From the NCBI GenBank assembly GCA_913061145.1, contig CAJXUQ010000027.1, positions 1 to 40,508 of the forward strand: a stretch of 40,508 bases of DNA, written 5' to 3'. The notes under the pieces are model-generated. The model searched no databases, had not been told where the DNA came from, and saw nothing but the letters and a program-made list of their open reading frames with translations. Positions 10,217-18,570 of the stretch are shown here, one piece after another (position 1 is the first letter of the stretch; each line of letters opens with the position of its first letter). A program made the position numbers and the translations under genes. This DNA comes from an uncultured Haliea sp. Lineage in GTDB: Bacteria; Pseudomonadota; Gammaproteobacteria; Pseudomonadales; Halieaceae.

Positions 10217-12064
10217 ATGCGTCGACTCAACCCCTGGCTGCTGGCCACCTGCCTGACTCTTCCTGCCATGCTTGCAGGCTGCGATGGCGACGATGGCCGC
10301 GACGGACTCGATGGCGCTGACGGTAGCCCGGGTGAACAGGGGCCCGCAGGGGAGAACGCCGCCAACAGCCGCATCGCGTTGAGCTTTCTGGGCCGCTATG
10401 AGACCGGGGAATTTGATGAGAGCGCCGCAGAAATTGTTGACTATGACCCGGCCACACGTCAGGCGTTTGTGGTCAACGCGCAATCCGGCAGGGTGGACAT
10501 CCTCGACATCAGCGCACCCGATATGCCAGTGCTGGCGGGTACTCTCAACGTGGCGGCTGATATCGCCGGCGCCGTGACTGCGCTGGCTGATCCGGAAGCG
10601 CTCGGCGCGGCTAACAGTGTAGCGGTTGCCGGTAGCCTGCTGGCCGTGGCCGTGGAGGCCGACAGTAAACAGGACAACGGCTACGTCGCCCTGTACCAGA
10701 CAGACGGCACTTTCCTTTCTGCCATCGAAGCTGGCGCGCTGCCCGACATGCTGACATTTACCCCCGACGGTAAAAATCTGCTGGTCGCCAACGAAGGCGA
10801 GCCCAATGGCGACTATAGTGTCGACCCCGAAGGCAGTATCACGCTGATCGATCTCACTGCCGGCGCAGGCAATCCCGTGAGTAGAACGCTGCGTTTCACC
10901 GACTTCAACACCGGTGGCAGCAAGACGCTGGGGGCAGGTGTGCGTATTTCCGCAAAGAGCGCGAGCGTTGCACAGGATATCGAACCCGAATTCATCACCG
11001 TAGCAGCTGACGGCAGCACGGCCTGGGTAGCGCTACAGGAAAACAATGCGTTGGCGGTTGTCGACGTGGCAGCAGGCGAAATCAGTGCGGTTATCGGCCT
11101 GGGTTACAAGGACCATGGCCTGACCGGCAATGGTCTGGACGCCAGCAATCGGGACGGCGGCACCAACATTCGTGAATGGCCTCTGCGAGGAACCTTCATG
11201 CCTGACAGCCTGAAGAGCTACACCGTCAATGGCATCACCTATGTCGTCAGTGCCAACGAGGGCGATGGCCGAGAATACCTGACCGATGCGGCCAACGAAG
11301 CCGAGTGCAGCGCACAGGGCGGTTTCGACTACGACGACGGCGATTGCTTTCACTATCTCGACGAGATCCGCGTCGGCGACATCCTGGATACGGGCGCGAC
11401 TATAGAATTGGCAAATCTGGAGCGCTTTGCACCGGACCTGGACTCCCTCCTTGACAACGCCAACCTCGGTCGTATCAAGGTCATTACGAACCTCGGTGTA
11501 CGAGACTGTCCCGCGGGCAGTCTGGAATCGAGCGGACAACCCACCGCTGGCTGCGTATATGAGCACTTGTACAGCTTTGGCGCGCGCTCTTTCAGCATCT
11601 GGGACAGCCGCAACGGTTCACTGGTGTTCGACAGCGGCGCCGACTTCGAAACTGTCACCGCGCAGCGTCTGGGTGACAGCTTTAATGCCAGCAACGACGA
11701 CAATACCGGCGATGATCGCTCGGATGACAAGGGCCCGGAGCCAGAAGCTCTGGAAATCGCCAGCATCGACGGCAAGTTCTATGCGTTTGTCGGACTCGAG
11801 CGTGTGGGTGGGATCATGGTTTACGACATCAGCAACCCAGAGAACGCGACGTTTGTGCAATACGTCAACACGCGAGACTTCAGTCAGAATATCGAAAGCC
11901 TGGTTGACGGGGGCAACTTCTCTGCGGTGGGCGACCTGGGCCCCGAATCCATTCGCTTCGTGCCGGCAGAGCAGAGTCCCAATGGCGAGGCGCTGCTGAT
12001 CGTCGGCAACGAGGTCAGCGGCACCACGGCCCTGTTTGCCGTTACCCTGGTGAGCGGGGAGTGA
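10217..12064 (+). CDS. Choice-of-anchor I family lipoprotein with collagen-like linker
   Basis: A 615-residue exported lipoprotein. Seen: signal peptide with lipobox LAGC (C22), immediately followed by eight Gly-X-Y triplets (about residues 23-48: [21 protein letters not shown] and GEN, with slight offset) that form a short collagen-like stalk. The remainder is a beta-propeller-like domain of the choice-of-anchor I family (LANPE-type repeats such as [45 protein letters not shown]). Relatives are often fused to or annotated as alkaline phosphatase or phytase-like enzymes; no separate catalytic domain is present here, so activity is open. GGAG lies seven bases before the ATG. Its last 23 bases overlap the convergent phosphorylase gene. 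Confidence 0.88.
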   Translation: MRRLNPWLLATCLTLPAMLAGCDGDDGRDGLDGADGSPGEQGPAGENAANSRIALSFLGRYETGEFDESAAEIVDYDPATRQAFVVNAQSGRVDILDISAPDMPVLAGTLNVAADIAGAVTALADPEALGAANSVAVAGSLLAVAVEADSKQDNGYVALYQTDGTFLSAIEAGALPDMLTFTPDGKNLLVANEGEPNGDYSVDPEGSITLIDLTAGAGNPVSRTLRFTDFNTGGSKTLGAGVRISAKSASVAQDIEPEFITVAADGSTAWVALQENNALAVVDVAAGEISAVIGLGYKDHGLTGNGLDASNRDGGTNIREWPLRGTFMPDSLKSYTVNGITYVVSANEGDGREYLTDAANEAECSAQGGFDYDDGDCFHYLDEIRVGDILDTGATIELANLERFAPDLDSLLDNANLGRIKVITNLGVRDCPAGSLESSGQPTAGCVYEHLYSFGARSFSIWDSRNGSLVFDSGADFETVTAQRLGDSFNASNDDNTGDDRSDDKGPEPEALEIASIDGKFYAFVGLERVGGIMVYDISNPENATFVQYVNTRDFSQNIESLVDGGNFSAVGDLGPESIRFVPAEQSPNGEALLIVGNEVSGTTALFAVTLVSGE

Positions 12065-13823
12065 GCGTCACGCGACAGCTGATCCAGACGGTCTGGTAGG
12101 GTTCCAGCTGCAGTGACTGGTCAGGATCGGGATAACGTTCTCCGCTGATCAGGTCTTCCCATTCCGCCTGCTCGGGCAGACTCAGGTCGAGGAAGCTCAA
12201 CAGGCGTGGCTCATCGGTGATATTACTGATACAGAATATCTGCTGCGCAGGCTCCTGACTGTGCCTCGAGAAGCCAAACAGGGCGCTGCCGAGTTGCAGG
12301 GTAAACTGAGCCGCATTGGGATGGAATGCCGGCTGTGCGCCGCGCAGGCGCAGCAGGGCTTCCAGTGCGAGCATCACCTGGCGGTGGGTGCTCGCTGGAT
12401 CCGCAAGCTGCGCCTCCAGCTCTGACCACTGCCACTGATGCCGATTGATCGCGCGGTTATGTCCCGTGTGTTCCATGCGCTGATAATCATTGCGCGTGCC
12501 CAGAAGGCTGTGGATATACAACCCGGGGATGCCCTCCAGCGCGAACATGATGGCATGTGCGCAGACAAAGCGCGCAAAGGCCCAGCTATCCGGCCCGCGC
12601 ACGGTGCCCTGCAACGCGTCATAGAGCGCGATGTTCACCTCGTAAGGGCGCTGCGCCCCGCCCTCCAACGCACGCCAGGACACCTGTCCACCAAAGCGCT
12701 GCAGAGCACCGAGCAGGGCAGCCAGCTCGTCGTCACTCAACAGGCCCTCAACGGGGCGCAGGCCGATGCCATCGTGAGAAGCGATAAAGTTGAAAAACGT
12801 CGTACCGCTGCGGGCTGGCGGCATTGCCATCAGCCACTGCCGCAGGTAAGTGCAATCGCCGGTCAAAAGCGTATTGATCAGCAGCGGCGGCAGTGAAAAA
12901 TTGTAGACACAGTGGGCTTCGTTGGCGTTGCCAAAGTAGGACAGATTCTCCAGGTTGGGGATGTTGGTTTCCGTAATCAGGATGGCATCGTGTCTTGCAT
13001 GCTCGATCAGTGTGCGCAGCAGGCGCACCACTTCATGTGTTTGCTCAAGATTGAGGCAGCTGGTCCCCGGGATTTTCCACAGGAAAGCGATGGCGTCGAG
13101 GCGAAAGATGCGCACACCGCGGTCCAGATACAGCCGCACGATGCGCACGAATTGCAGCAAGACTTCAGGGTTGCTGAAATCGAGATCGACCTGGTCGTGG
13201 CTGAAGGTGCACCAGACATGACGAGGGCCGCGCACGGTCTCCACCGTGCGCAGCAGCGGGGAGGTCCGGGGCCTCACCACCGCGGAGAGGTCCTGTGCGG
13301 GGTCCGCGGTGAAGAAGTAGTCGCGGCCCGGTGACTCGTCAAGCAGGAAATTTTCGAACCAGGCACTCCGGCTCGAGCAGTGGTTTATCACCAGATCCGC
13401 CATCAGGTCGCAGGACGCGGCGATCTCACCGATATCGTCCCAATCGCCCAGCGCCTCATTGACGCTGGAGTAGTCAAGCACGGCAAAGCCATCATCTGAT
13501 GTCCAGGGATAGAACGGCAGAATGTGCACGCCGCTGATCACGCCCTTGGTATAGGCATCGAGAAACCGCTTCAGCGTGTGCAGGGGCTTCTCGCCAGGTG
13601 CCAGCAGACTGTCCCCGTAGGTAATGAGCAGGGCATCGCGCTCACTCCAGGTGTTCCTGCCTGGCGCCGGGGTGGCTACATCACGCTGCAGGCGCATCGC
13701 CTGTATCAGCTGGGGCACCAGCTCAGAGGTTGATGCTGCGGCCGGTGTATCCGCGTAGATCACCTCCAGATGCTGCTGTACGCGCGCCTGCAGCCATTCG
13801 AAGTCGGACTGTGCGGAACCCAT
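12042..13823 (-). CDS. GH13_18 sucrose phosphorylase-like enzyme, probably glucosylglycerate phosphorylase
   Basis: A 593-residue glycoside phosphorylase of GH13 subfamily 18. Seen: nucleophile D243 in [11 protein letters not shown], acid/base E285 in ITETNIPN and the stabilising pair H350-D351 in ASHDGIG, with the expected (beta/alpha)8 order. Characterised GH13_18 members act on sucrose, sucrose 6-phosphate or glucosylglycerate. Context decides here: the gene is fused by a TGATG overlap to the synthase that makes glucosyl-3-phosphoglycerate, so phosphorolysis of glucosylglycerate to glucose 1-phosphate and glycerate is the best reading. I start at ATG 13823 rather than the adjacent GTG. Sucrose as substrate remains possible. 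Last gene of a four-gene leftward operon. Confidence 0.87.
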   Translation of the reverse strand: MGSAQSDFEWLQARVQQHLEVIYADTPAAASTSELVPQLIQAMRLQRDVATPAPGRNTWSERDALLITYGDSLLAPGEKPLHTLKRFLDAYTKGVISGVHILPFYPWTSDDGFAVLDYSSVNEALGDWDDIGEIAASCDLMADLVINHCSSRSAWFENFLLDESPGRDYFFTADPAQDLSAVVRPRTSPLLRTVETVRGPRHVWCTFSHDQVDLDFSNPEVLLQFVRIVRLYLDRGVRIFRLDAIAFLWKIPGTSCLNLEQTHEVVRLLRTLIEHARHDAILITETNIPNLENLSYFGNANEAHCVYNFSLPPLLINTLLTGDCTYLRQWLMAMPPARSGTTFFNFIASHDGIGLRPVEGLLSDDELAALLGALQRFGGQVSWRALEGGAQRPYEVNIALYDALQGTVRGPDSWAFARFVCAHAIMFALEGIPGLYIHSLLGTRNDYQRMEHTGHNRAINRHQWQWSELEAQLADPASTHRQVMLALEALLRLRGAQPAFHPNAAQFTLQLGSALFGFSRHSQEPAQQIFCISNITDEPRLLSFLDLSLPEQAEWEDLISGERYPDPDQSLQLEPYQTVWISCRVTLTPRSPG

Positions 13824-15052
13824 CACCGCTGAGTGCCGTAGTCCTGCATGTCTGCGTCCACCGCCTCCTGCAGCCGCTCAAGGATATCCGGCACCGCACT
13901 GATCACACGGTTCCAGCTGGGAATGAAGGGCCGCTCCATGGGGTACTCGAGGAAGGCTTCACCGGCCTTCATAATATTCTCGGCAAACATTTCGACCGCC
14001 ATTTCCTCCTTGTGGATGTCCAGACTCAAGCCATTCATCACCGCGTCATTGTGATAGGTCTCTACAAAATCGAGGGCGATGCGGTAATAGGTCGCTTTCA
14101 GTGAACGGAAGGTTTCGCTGTTGAAGGTGACCCCGCGGGTAGCAAGCTTGCGGAACAGCGCTTTGGCAATGTCGATCGACATGCGCGAAAGGCCGCGGGT
14201 CGCATCATCCTGCGACATCTCCTGATGCTTGTGATCATAGACGTCCGCAATGTCGACCTGGCAAAGCCGGTTGTTGGCATAGTTGCGATACACTTCCGAC
14301 AGCACACCGATTTCCAGCCCCCAGTCACTGGGTATGCGAATATCGGTGAGCACATCGCGGCGGAAGGAGAACTCGCCAGCCAGCGGGTAGCGGAAGCTGT
14401 CCATGTAATCCAGGTACTCCATATCGCCCACGGTTTTTTTCAGGGCGCGCAGCAGCGGCGTCACCAGCAGACGGCTGACCCGCCCATTGATTCTGCCGTC
14501 CGCCACCCGCGCATAGTAGCCCTTGCAGAACTCGTAATTGAACTGCGGGTTGGATACGGGATAAATCAGGCGCGCCAGCAGCCCGCGCTCGTAGGTGAGA
14601 ATGTCGCAATCGTGCAGCGCCACTGATTCGGCACGCCCGGAGGCCAGCGTGTAGCCCATGCAATACCACACGTTGCGACCCTTACCGGCCTCGCGCGGCG
14701 CCAGATCGCGTGCATCCAGCTCCGCATCCAGGGCGCGCAGACGCGGGCCGTCGTTCCAGAGCACACGATGGCGCTGGGGCAGGTCCGAGAAGAAGGCCAG
14801 GGCGGCCCGGTATTGCGCCTCGTCCGCCCGGTCGAGGCCGATCACGACTTCTGCCAGATAGGGCACATGCGCCAGCTCCTGCACGATATGCGGTAGCGCC
14901 GCACCCTCCAGCTCCGAATACAGGGAAGGCAGGATGAGTCCCAGTGGACGGGTCCGCGAAAAGCGCAGCAGCTCGGCTTCCAGTTCGGCCACGGAGCGGT
15001 GCGAGAGATTGTGCAAGGTGGTGATAATGCCGTTCTGGTAGAAATCGCCCAT
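13823..15052 (-). CDS. gpgS: Glucosyl-3-phosphoglycerate synthase
   Basis: A 409-residue GT81-type glycosyltransferase that joins glucose from an NDP-glucose to D-3-phosphoglycerate, giving glucosyl-3-phosphoglycerate, the first step to the compatible solute glucosylglycerate. Seen: N-terminal nucleotide-sugar fold with LILPSLYSE, the metal-binding DCD motif at 148-150 ([13 protein letters not shown]), the acceptor loop [12 protein letters not shown] and the conserved [13 protein letters not shown]. The length fits the gammaproteobacterial form. ATG 15052 is preceded by AGGAGA at ten bases. It starts five bases after the phosphatase stop and its own stop overlaps the phosphorylase start. Confidence 0.94.
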   Translation of the reverse strand: MGDFYQNGIITTLHNLSHRSVAELEAELLRFSRTRPLGLILPSLYSELEGAALPHIVQELAHVPYLAEVVIGLDRADEAQYRAALAFFSDLPQRHRVLWNDGPRLRALDAELDARDLAPREAGKGRNVWYCMGYTLASGRAESVALHDCDILTYERGLLARLIYPVSNPQFNYEFCKGYYARVADGRINGRVSRLLVTPLLRALKKTVGDMEYLDYMDSFRYPLAGEFSFRRDVLTDIRIPSDWGLEIGVLSEVYRNYANNRLCQVDIADVYDHKHQEMSQDDATRGLSRMSIDIAKALFRKLATRGVTFNSETFRSLKATYYRIALDFVETYHNDAVMNGLSLDIHKEEMAVEMFAENIMKAGEAFLEYPMERPFIPSWNRVISAVPDILERLQEAVDADMQDYGTQR

Positions 15053-15057
15053 TCTGA

Positions 15058-15894
15058 TCAGTCTCCTGCTATTGTGTATTGGTGCAGCCAGGCAAGCACA
15101 CCCTCGCACCAGCCTGCCGGACCCAGCCCGGTGCTGTGCAGCACACCGTCCGTGCGTGCCAGCGGTGGAAAGTCGTGTGTCGGCGAGCGCACCAGCAGCG
15201 CGGTTTCTGCTGCCTCCAGCATCGGTACATCGTTGCCGCTGTCGCCGATGGCGAGGTCATGCAGCGGCCGCCCCGGCGCGTCATGCCGGTAGGCGCTGCG
15301 CAGGTAGCGCAATGCCTGCCCCTTGTCACAATCCCCTGCCACCGTCAGGAAACGTCCTCCCTGTTGGACACGCGCCCCTGCGGCTTCCAGCGCGTCTACA
15401 AACTGCGCGCGACGCCCGGGGGTACCCAGCCACTGCACCGGCTCACTGAATTCGCGCCGTGCCGCCAGCGCCGCCGCGTCAGCATCAAGGCCCGTCGCCG
15501 CCACGATGCCGTCGATGCCCAGGCGCTCAAAGCCGGCGAACTCACCCGCAAACTCTGCCGCCAGCGCATTCAGCAGGGCCAGCCAACGGTCCCGGGGGGG
15601 TGCGAAACGCACCTCCTGCCCGTCCCCGCAGGGTAGCGCCTCGGGCAGTGGTTCACGAAAGGTGCCCGAAGGCACAACGATCGCCGCGCCATTCTCAACG
15701 ATCATGGGATACCTGAGGCCCAGCGCGCTTTGCAGGGGCAGCATTTCCGCACGGGTCTTGCTGCTCGCGAGGATCACCGGGATCTCGGCCTCACGCAGCT
15801 GGCGCAGCGCGTCTGCAGCGGCATCCCAGCGATAGCTGTGGTGGTCCAGCAAGGAGCCATCCAGATCGGTGAATACCAGCAGGCGCGGCTTCAT
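15058..15894 (-). CDS. HAD phosphatase, mannosyl/glucosyl-3-phosphoglycerate phosphatase type
   Basis: A 278-residue HAD hydrolase of the IIB (Cof/MPGP) type. Catalytic residues visible: D10 and D12 in FTDLDGSLLD, the serine/threonine motif ILASSKTRAE (41-50), K191 in DCDKGQAL and D218/D222 in GDSGNDVPML. Family members dephosphorylate mannosyl- or glucosyl-3-phosphoglycerate; next to gpgS the product should be glucosylglycerate. ATG 15894 overlaps the glycerate kinase stop by four bases (ATGA), and the protein N-terminus MKPRLLVFTD matches the family. Sequence alone cannot separate glucosyl from mannosyl specificity. Confidence 0.92.
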   Translation of the reverse strand: MKPRLLVFTDLDGSLLDHHSYRWDAAADALRQLREAEIPVILASSKTRAEMLPLQSALGLRYPMIVENGAAIVVPSGTFREPLPEALPCGDGQEVRFAPPRDRWLALLNALAAEFAGEFAGFERLGIDGIVAATGLDADAAALAARREFSEPVQWLGTPGRRAQFVDALEAAGARVQQGGRFLTVAGDCDKGQALRYLRSAYRHDAPGRPLHDLAIGDSGNDVPMLEAAETALLVRSPTHDFPPLARTDGVLHSTGLGPAGWCEGVLAWLHQYTIAGD

Positions 15895-16817
15895 CGGGGC
15901 ACCATGGGACCTGCCCAGGCGTTTATGCTGCGGTCGCTGCCAAGTGTCCACACCAGGTCCATGCGCGGCGGCAGGCTCGCCAGACAATGCCGTGTAAGGC
16001 GCTCGTAGTGCTGCACGAAATGCGCCAGCGCGGCGTCGTCCATGAGGCCAACCGCATGTTCTGTGGCACCTATCCTGGCACGCAGCCGGTTTTCCTGCTC
16101 CGTTCGCCAGCGCAGCACGTCGTCAAACGAGGGTGCCTGCAGCATCAACCAGCGATCCGGCTGTGCGTGCAGCGTTGCATAGACGCCGGCCAGCTGTTGA
16201 TTGACGTAGCCGCGCCAGACCGCCTGTGGATCCTCACGCTGTTCCAGTGCGTTACAGGGGGCCGCGAGCGCCGCCGGCAGTTCGGGCGAGACACCCAGGC
16301 ACCATCCTTCGAGCAGCACAACGTCCAGCGGTGCGCGGATACGCGGCCACGCCACAGCGGGTTGTCGTTCGTCCTCGGCCTTGCTGAAGCGGGGAACCGC
16401 CACGTCACCGGAGACCCTCAAGGCCTGCAACGTGTGCAACAACAGCGGGATGTCGTGGGTGCCGGGAACCCCGCGAGTTGCCAACAGGGGATGCACGGAG
16501 AGCGCCAGCGCCTGCCGCTCAGCGCGCGTCAGGTAGAAATCGTCCAGCGACATGCACAGTGCAGAGAGCCCGGCTTCATGCACCAACCAGTCGCAGAGGT
16601 AGGCGACAAGCGTGGTCTTTCCTGCCCCCTGCGCACCATTTATGCCCACCAATAGCGTCGACTTTGCACTGCTGTGGTGCACCTCGGCCAGCTGCACCGC
16701 AACCGGGTCAAACCAGCGCCTGGCCTCGGCGAGGTAATCCGCAGGCAGGTTTTCTCTCGTGAGGAAAGCGGCACGCCAGTCCTGCTGGCCAGAATCCTGT
16801 ATGTTGCCTGCCGTCAC
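15891..16817 (-). CDS. D-glycerate 3-kinase, P-loop type
   Basis: A 308-residue P-loop kinase similar to plant-type D-glycerate 3-kinase and to uridine kinase/phosphoribulokinase-like enzymes. Seen: Walker A GAQGAGKTT (61-69), SLDDFYLTR as the substrate/metal loop (about 91-99), and GVPGTHDIPLL plus LLEGWCLG downstream, all typical of glycerate kinases. It would return the glycerate released by the phosphorylase to 3-phosphoglycerate, the acceptor of GpgS. The GTG start is chosen because AGGAGAAGGC sits directly before it. First gene of the operon; 71 bases separate it from aceF upstream. Confidence 0.9.
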   Translation of the reverse strand: MTAGNIQDSGQQDWRAAFLTRENLPADYLAEARRWFDPVAVQLAEVHHSSAKSTLLVGINGAQGAGKTTLVAYLCDWLVHEAGLSALCMSLDDFYLTRAERQALALSVHPLLATRGVPGTHDIPLLLHTLQALRVSGDVAVPRFSKAEDERQPAVAWPRIRAPLDVVLLEGWCLGVSPELPAALAAPCNALEQREDPQAVWRGYVNQQLAGVYATLHAQPDRWLMLQAPSFDDVLRWRTEQENRLRARIGATEHAVGLMDDAALAHFVQHYERLTRHCLASLPPRMDLVWTLGSDRSINAWAGPMVPR

Positions 16818-16842
16818 GCCTTCTCCTGTCGCGTTCGCATCC

Positions 16843-16865
16843 GCCTGCTGACAGTCCTAGCAGGC
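16843..16865 (-). other. Hairpin between aceF and the glucosylglycerate operon
   Basis: GCCTGCT (16843-16849) and AGCAGGC (16859-16865) form a seven-pair stem with a nine-base loop in the 71-base gap between aceF and the glycerate kinase gene. No U-run follows on the minus strand, so it is not a standard intrinsic terminator. It could be an mRNA processing or stability element between two leftward units. Confidence 0.3.
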
Positions 16866-16888
16866 TCCGTGCCAACCGGCGCGGCGCG

Positions 16889-18550
16889 CTAGAACAGTAA
16901 CCTGCGTATATCCCCCAGCAGCGTCACCAATTGCGTGCAGAACCGGCCGGCGTCACCGCCATTGATGACGCGATGATCGTAGGACAGTGATAGCGGCAGC
17001 AGCGTGCGTGGCTGGAACGCCTGGCCGTCCCACACCGGTTTCACCGCCGCGCGGGAAACGCCCAGGATCCCCACCTCCGGAGTGTTCACAATCGGGGAGA
17101 AGCCGTTGCCACCGATATTGCCGAGGCTGGAAATCGTGAAGCAGCCACCCTGCATCTCAGCAGGCTTGAGCTTGCGCTCTCGCGCCTTCTCCGCCAGCTC
17201 CACCACCTCATCCGCGAGTTCCCAGATGGACTTGCGATCCACATCGCGTATCACCGGTACCATAAGCCCTACCGGTGTATCCACCGCCATGCCGATGTGG
17301 ACATAGTGCTTGTAGACCAGGCTCTCACCATCGGCTGTCACCGAAGCATTGAACTTCGGATTGTCGCGCAAAGCGGTGGCGCAGGCCTTGAGCAGGAAGG
17401 GCATCGGCGTAAGCCGCGTACCACGCTGCTCCGCCTCCCCCTTCATGCTCTTGCGAAACGCTTCCAGGTCCGTGATGTCGGCGTCGTCAAACTGCGTGAC
17501 ATGCGGCACATTCAACCAACTGCGCTGCATATTGGCGGCGGTGAGCTTATCGAGCTTGGTACGCGGTACGGTTTCGACAGCACCGAAGGCGCTGAAATCG
17601 ACATCCGGGACGGTCGGCAAGCCGGCTCCGACGGCGGCGACCGGCGCCTTGCCACTCAGGGCGCGCTGCACAAATCCCTGCACATCCTCCTTGAGCACCC
17701 GCTCACGGGGCCCGGAGCCAGTCACCTTCGCCAGGTCGACGCCGAGTTCACGGGCCAGCTTGCGCACCGCGGGTCCTGCGTATACCAGCGTGTCATCACT
17801 GTCTCTGGCCGCGGGCTGGCTGGTGGCTGCCCCCGCTGTCGCGGGTGCTTGTGCCACAGAGTCATCAACCGGCGTCGACTCCGTACTGGCCGCGGGACTG
17901 TCGCCGCCGGCGCTGACCTCGACCGGCTCATCCCGGGCACTCTCCAGCAGCACCAGGGGGTCGCCCTCGCGCACGGCTGCACCCTCTTTGACCAGCATAC
18001 GGATCACTTTGCCGGCGCGCGGGGATGGCACCTCCATGGAGGCCTTGTCGGACTCCAGCACCACCAGTGAGTCGCCCTCAGCGACCTCGTCCCCGGGCTT
18101 TACACAGAGTTCAATGACATCGACCGCATCGTCGGTGCCAATGTCGGGCACCTCGACAGTGATCTCGCTGGGCGCGCCGCCGCCCGATGACGCCTGCTCC
18201 GCAGCCACCGGCTCAACGTCGGCGTCCTGCACAGCCTCACCGGCGGGAGACCCACCCTCGGGCTCCGCTGTATCGGCGCTGGATTCGGGTTCTGGCTCGG
18301 CTTCAGCCTCAGCCTCGGTTTCCACAACAACAATCGGGTGCCCCTCGGAAAGCTCATCACCCACCTTCACCAGAACCTGCAGCACCTTACCGGCCAGCGT
18401 AGAGGGTATTTCCATGGAGGCCTTGTCCGATTCGAGCACCAGCAACCCCTGCTCCAGCTCGATCTGGTCGCCTGCTGCGACCAGCAGTTCGATCACCTCT
18501 GCGCCCTCTGCGCCGCCGATATCCGGTACCGTTATCTGTTGCTTAGCCAT
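16889..18550 (-). CDS. aceF: Pyruvate dehydrogenase E2, dihydrolipoyl acetyltransferase
   Basis: A 553-residue E2 core of the pyruvate dehydrogenase complex. Two lipoyl domains, each with the LESDKASME lipoylation loop (K43 and K169), are joined by flexible linkers rich in Glu/Ala/Pro/Ser. Next come an E3-binding domain (about 255-290, AGPAVRKLARELGVDL) and the catalytic domain ending in SYDHRVINGGDAGRF with H526. The active-site partner is Asn (HRVIN) where E. coli has Asp, a substitution I recall from Azotobacter vinelandii E2. Two rather than three lipoyl domains also fits that branch. It follows aceE by 20 bases with AGGA-rich leader and is surely co-transcribed. Confidence 0.97.
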   Translation of the reverse strand: MAKQQITVPDIGGAEGAEVIELLVAAGDQIELEQGLLVLESDKASMEIPSTLAGKVLQVLVKVGDELSEGHPIVVVETEAEAEAEPEPESSADTAEPEGGSPAGEAVQDADVEPVAAEQASSGGGAPSEITVEVPDIGTDDAVDVIELCVKPGDEVAEGDSLVVLESDKASMEVPSPRAGKVIRMLVKEGAAVREGDPLVLLESARDEPVEVSAGGDSPAASTESTPVDDSVAQAPATAGAATSQPAARDSDDTLVYAGPAVRKLARELGVDLAKVTGSGPRERVLKEDVQGFVQRALSGKAPVAAVGAGLPTVPDVDFSAFGAVETVPRTKLDKLTAANMQRSWLNVPHVTQFDDADITDLEAFRKSMKGEAEQRGTRLTPMPFLLKACATALRDNPKFNASVTADGESLVYKHYVHIGMAVDTPVGLMVPVIRDVDRKSIWELADEVVELAEKARERKLKPAEMQGGCFTISSLGNIGGNGFSPIVNTPEVGILGVSRAAVKPVWDGQAFQPRTLLPLSLSYDHRVINGGDAGRFCTQLVTLLGDIRRLLF

Positions 18551-18570
18551 GCGCCTCGTTTCCTGTACCG

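Noticed and set aside
12042-12064. The 23-base convergent overlap of the lipoprotein and phosphorylase genes as a sign of a wrong frame.
   Set aside because: Both frames are strongly supported; short 3' overlaps are common.
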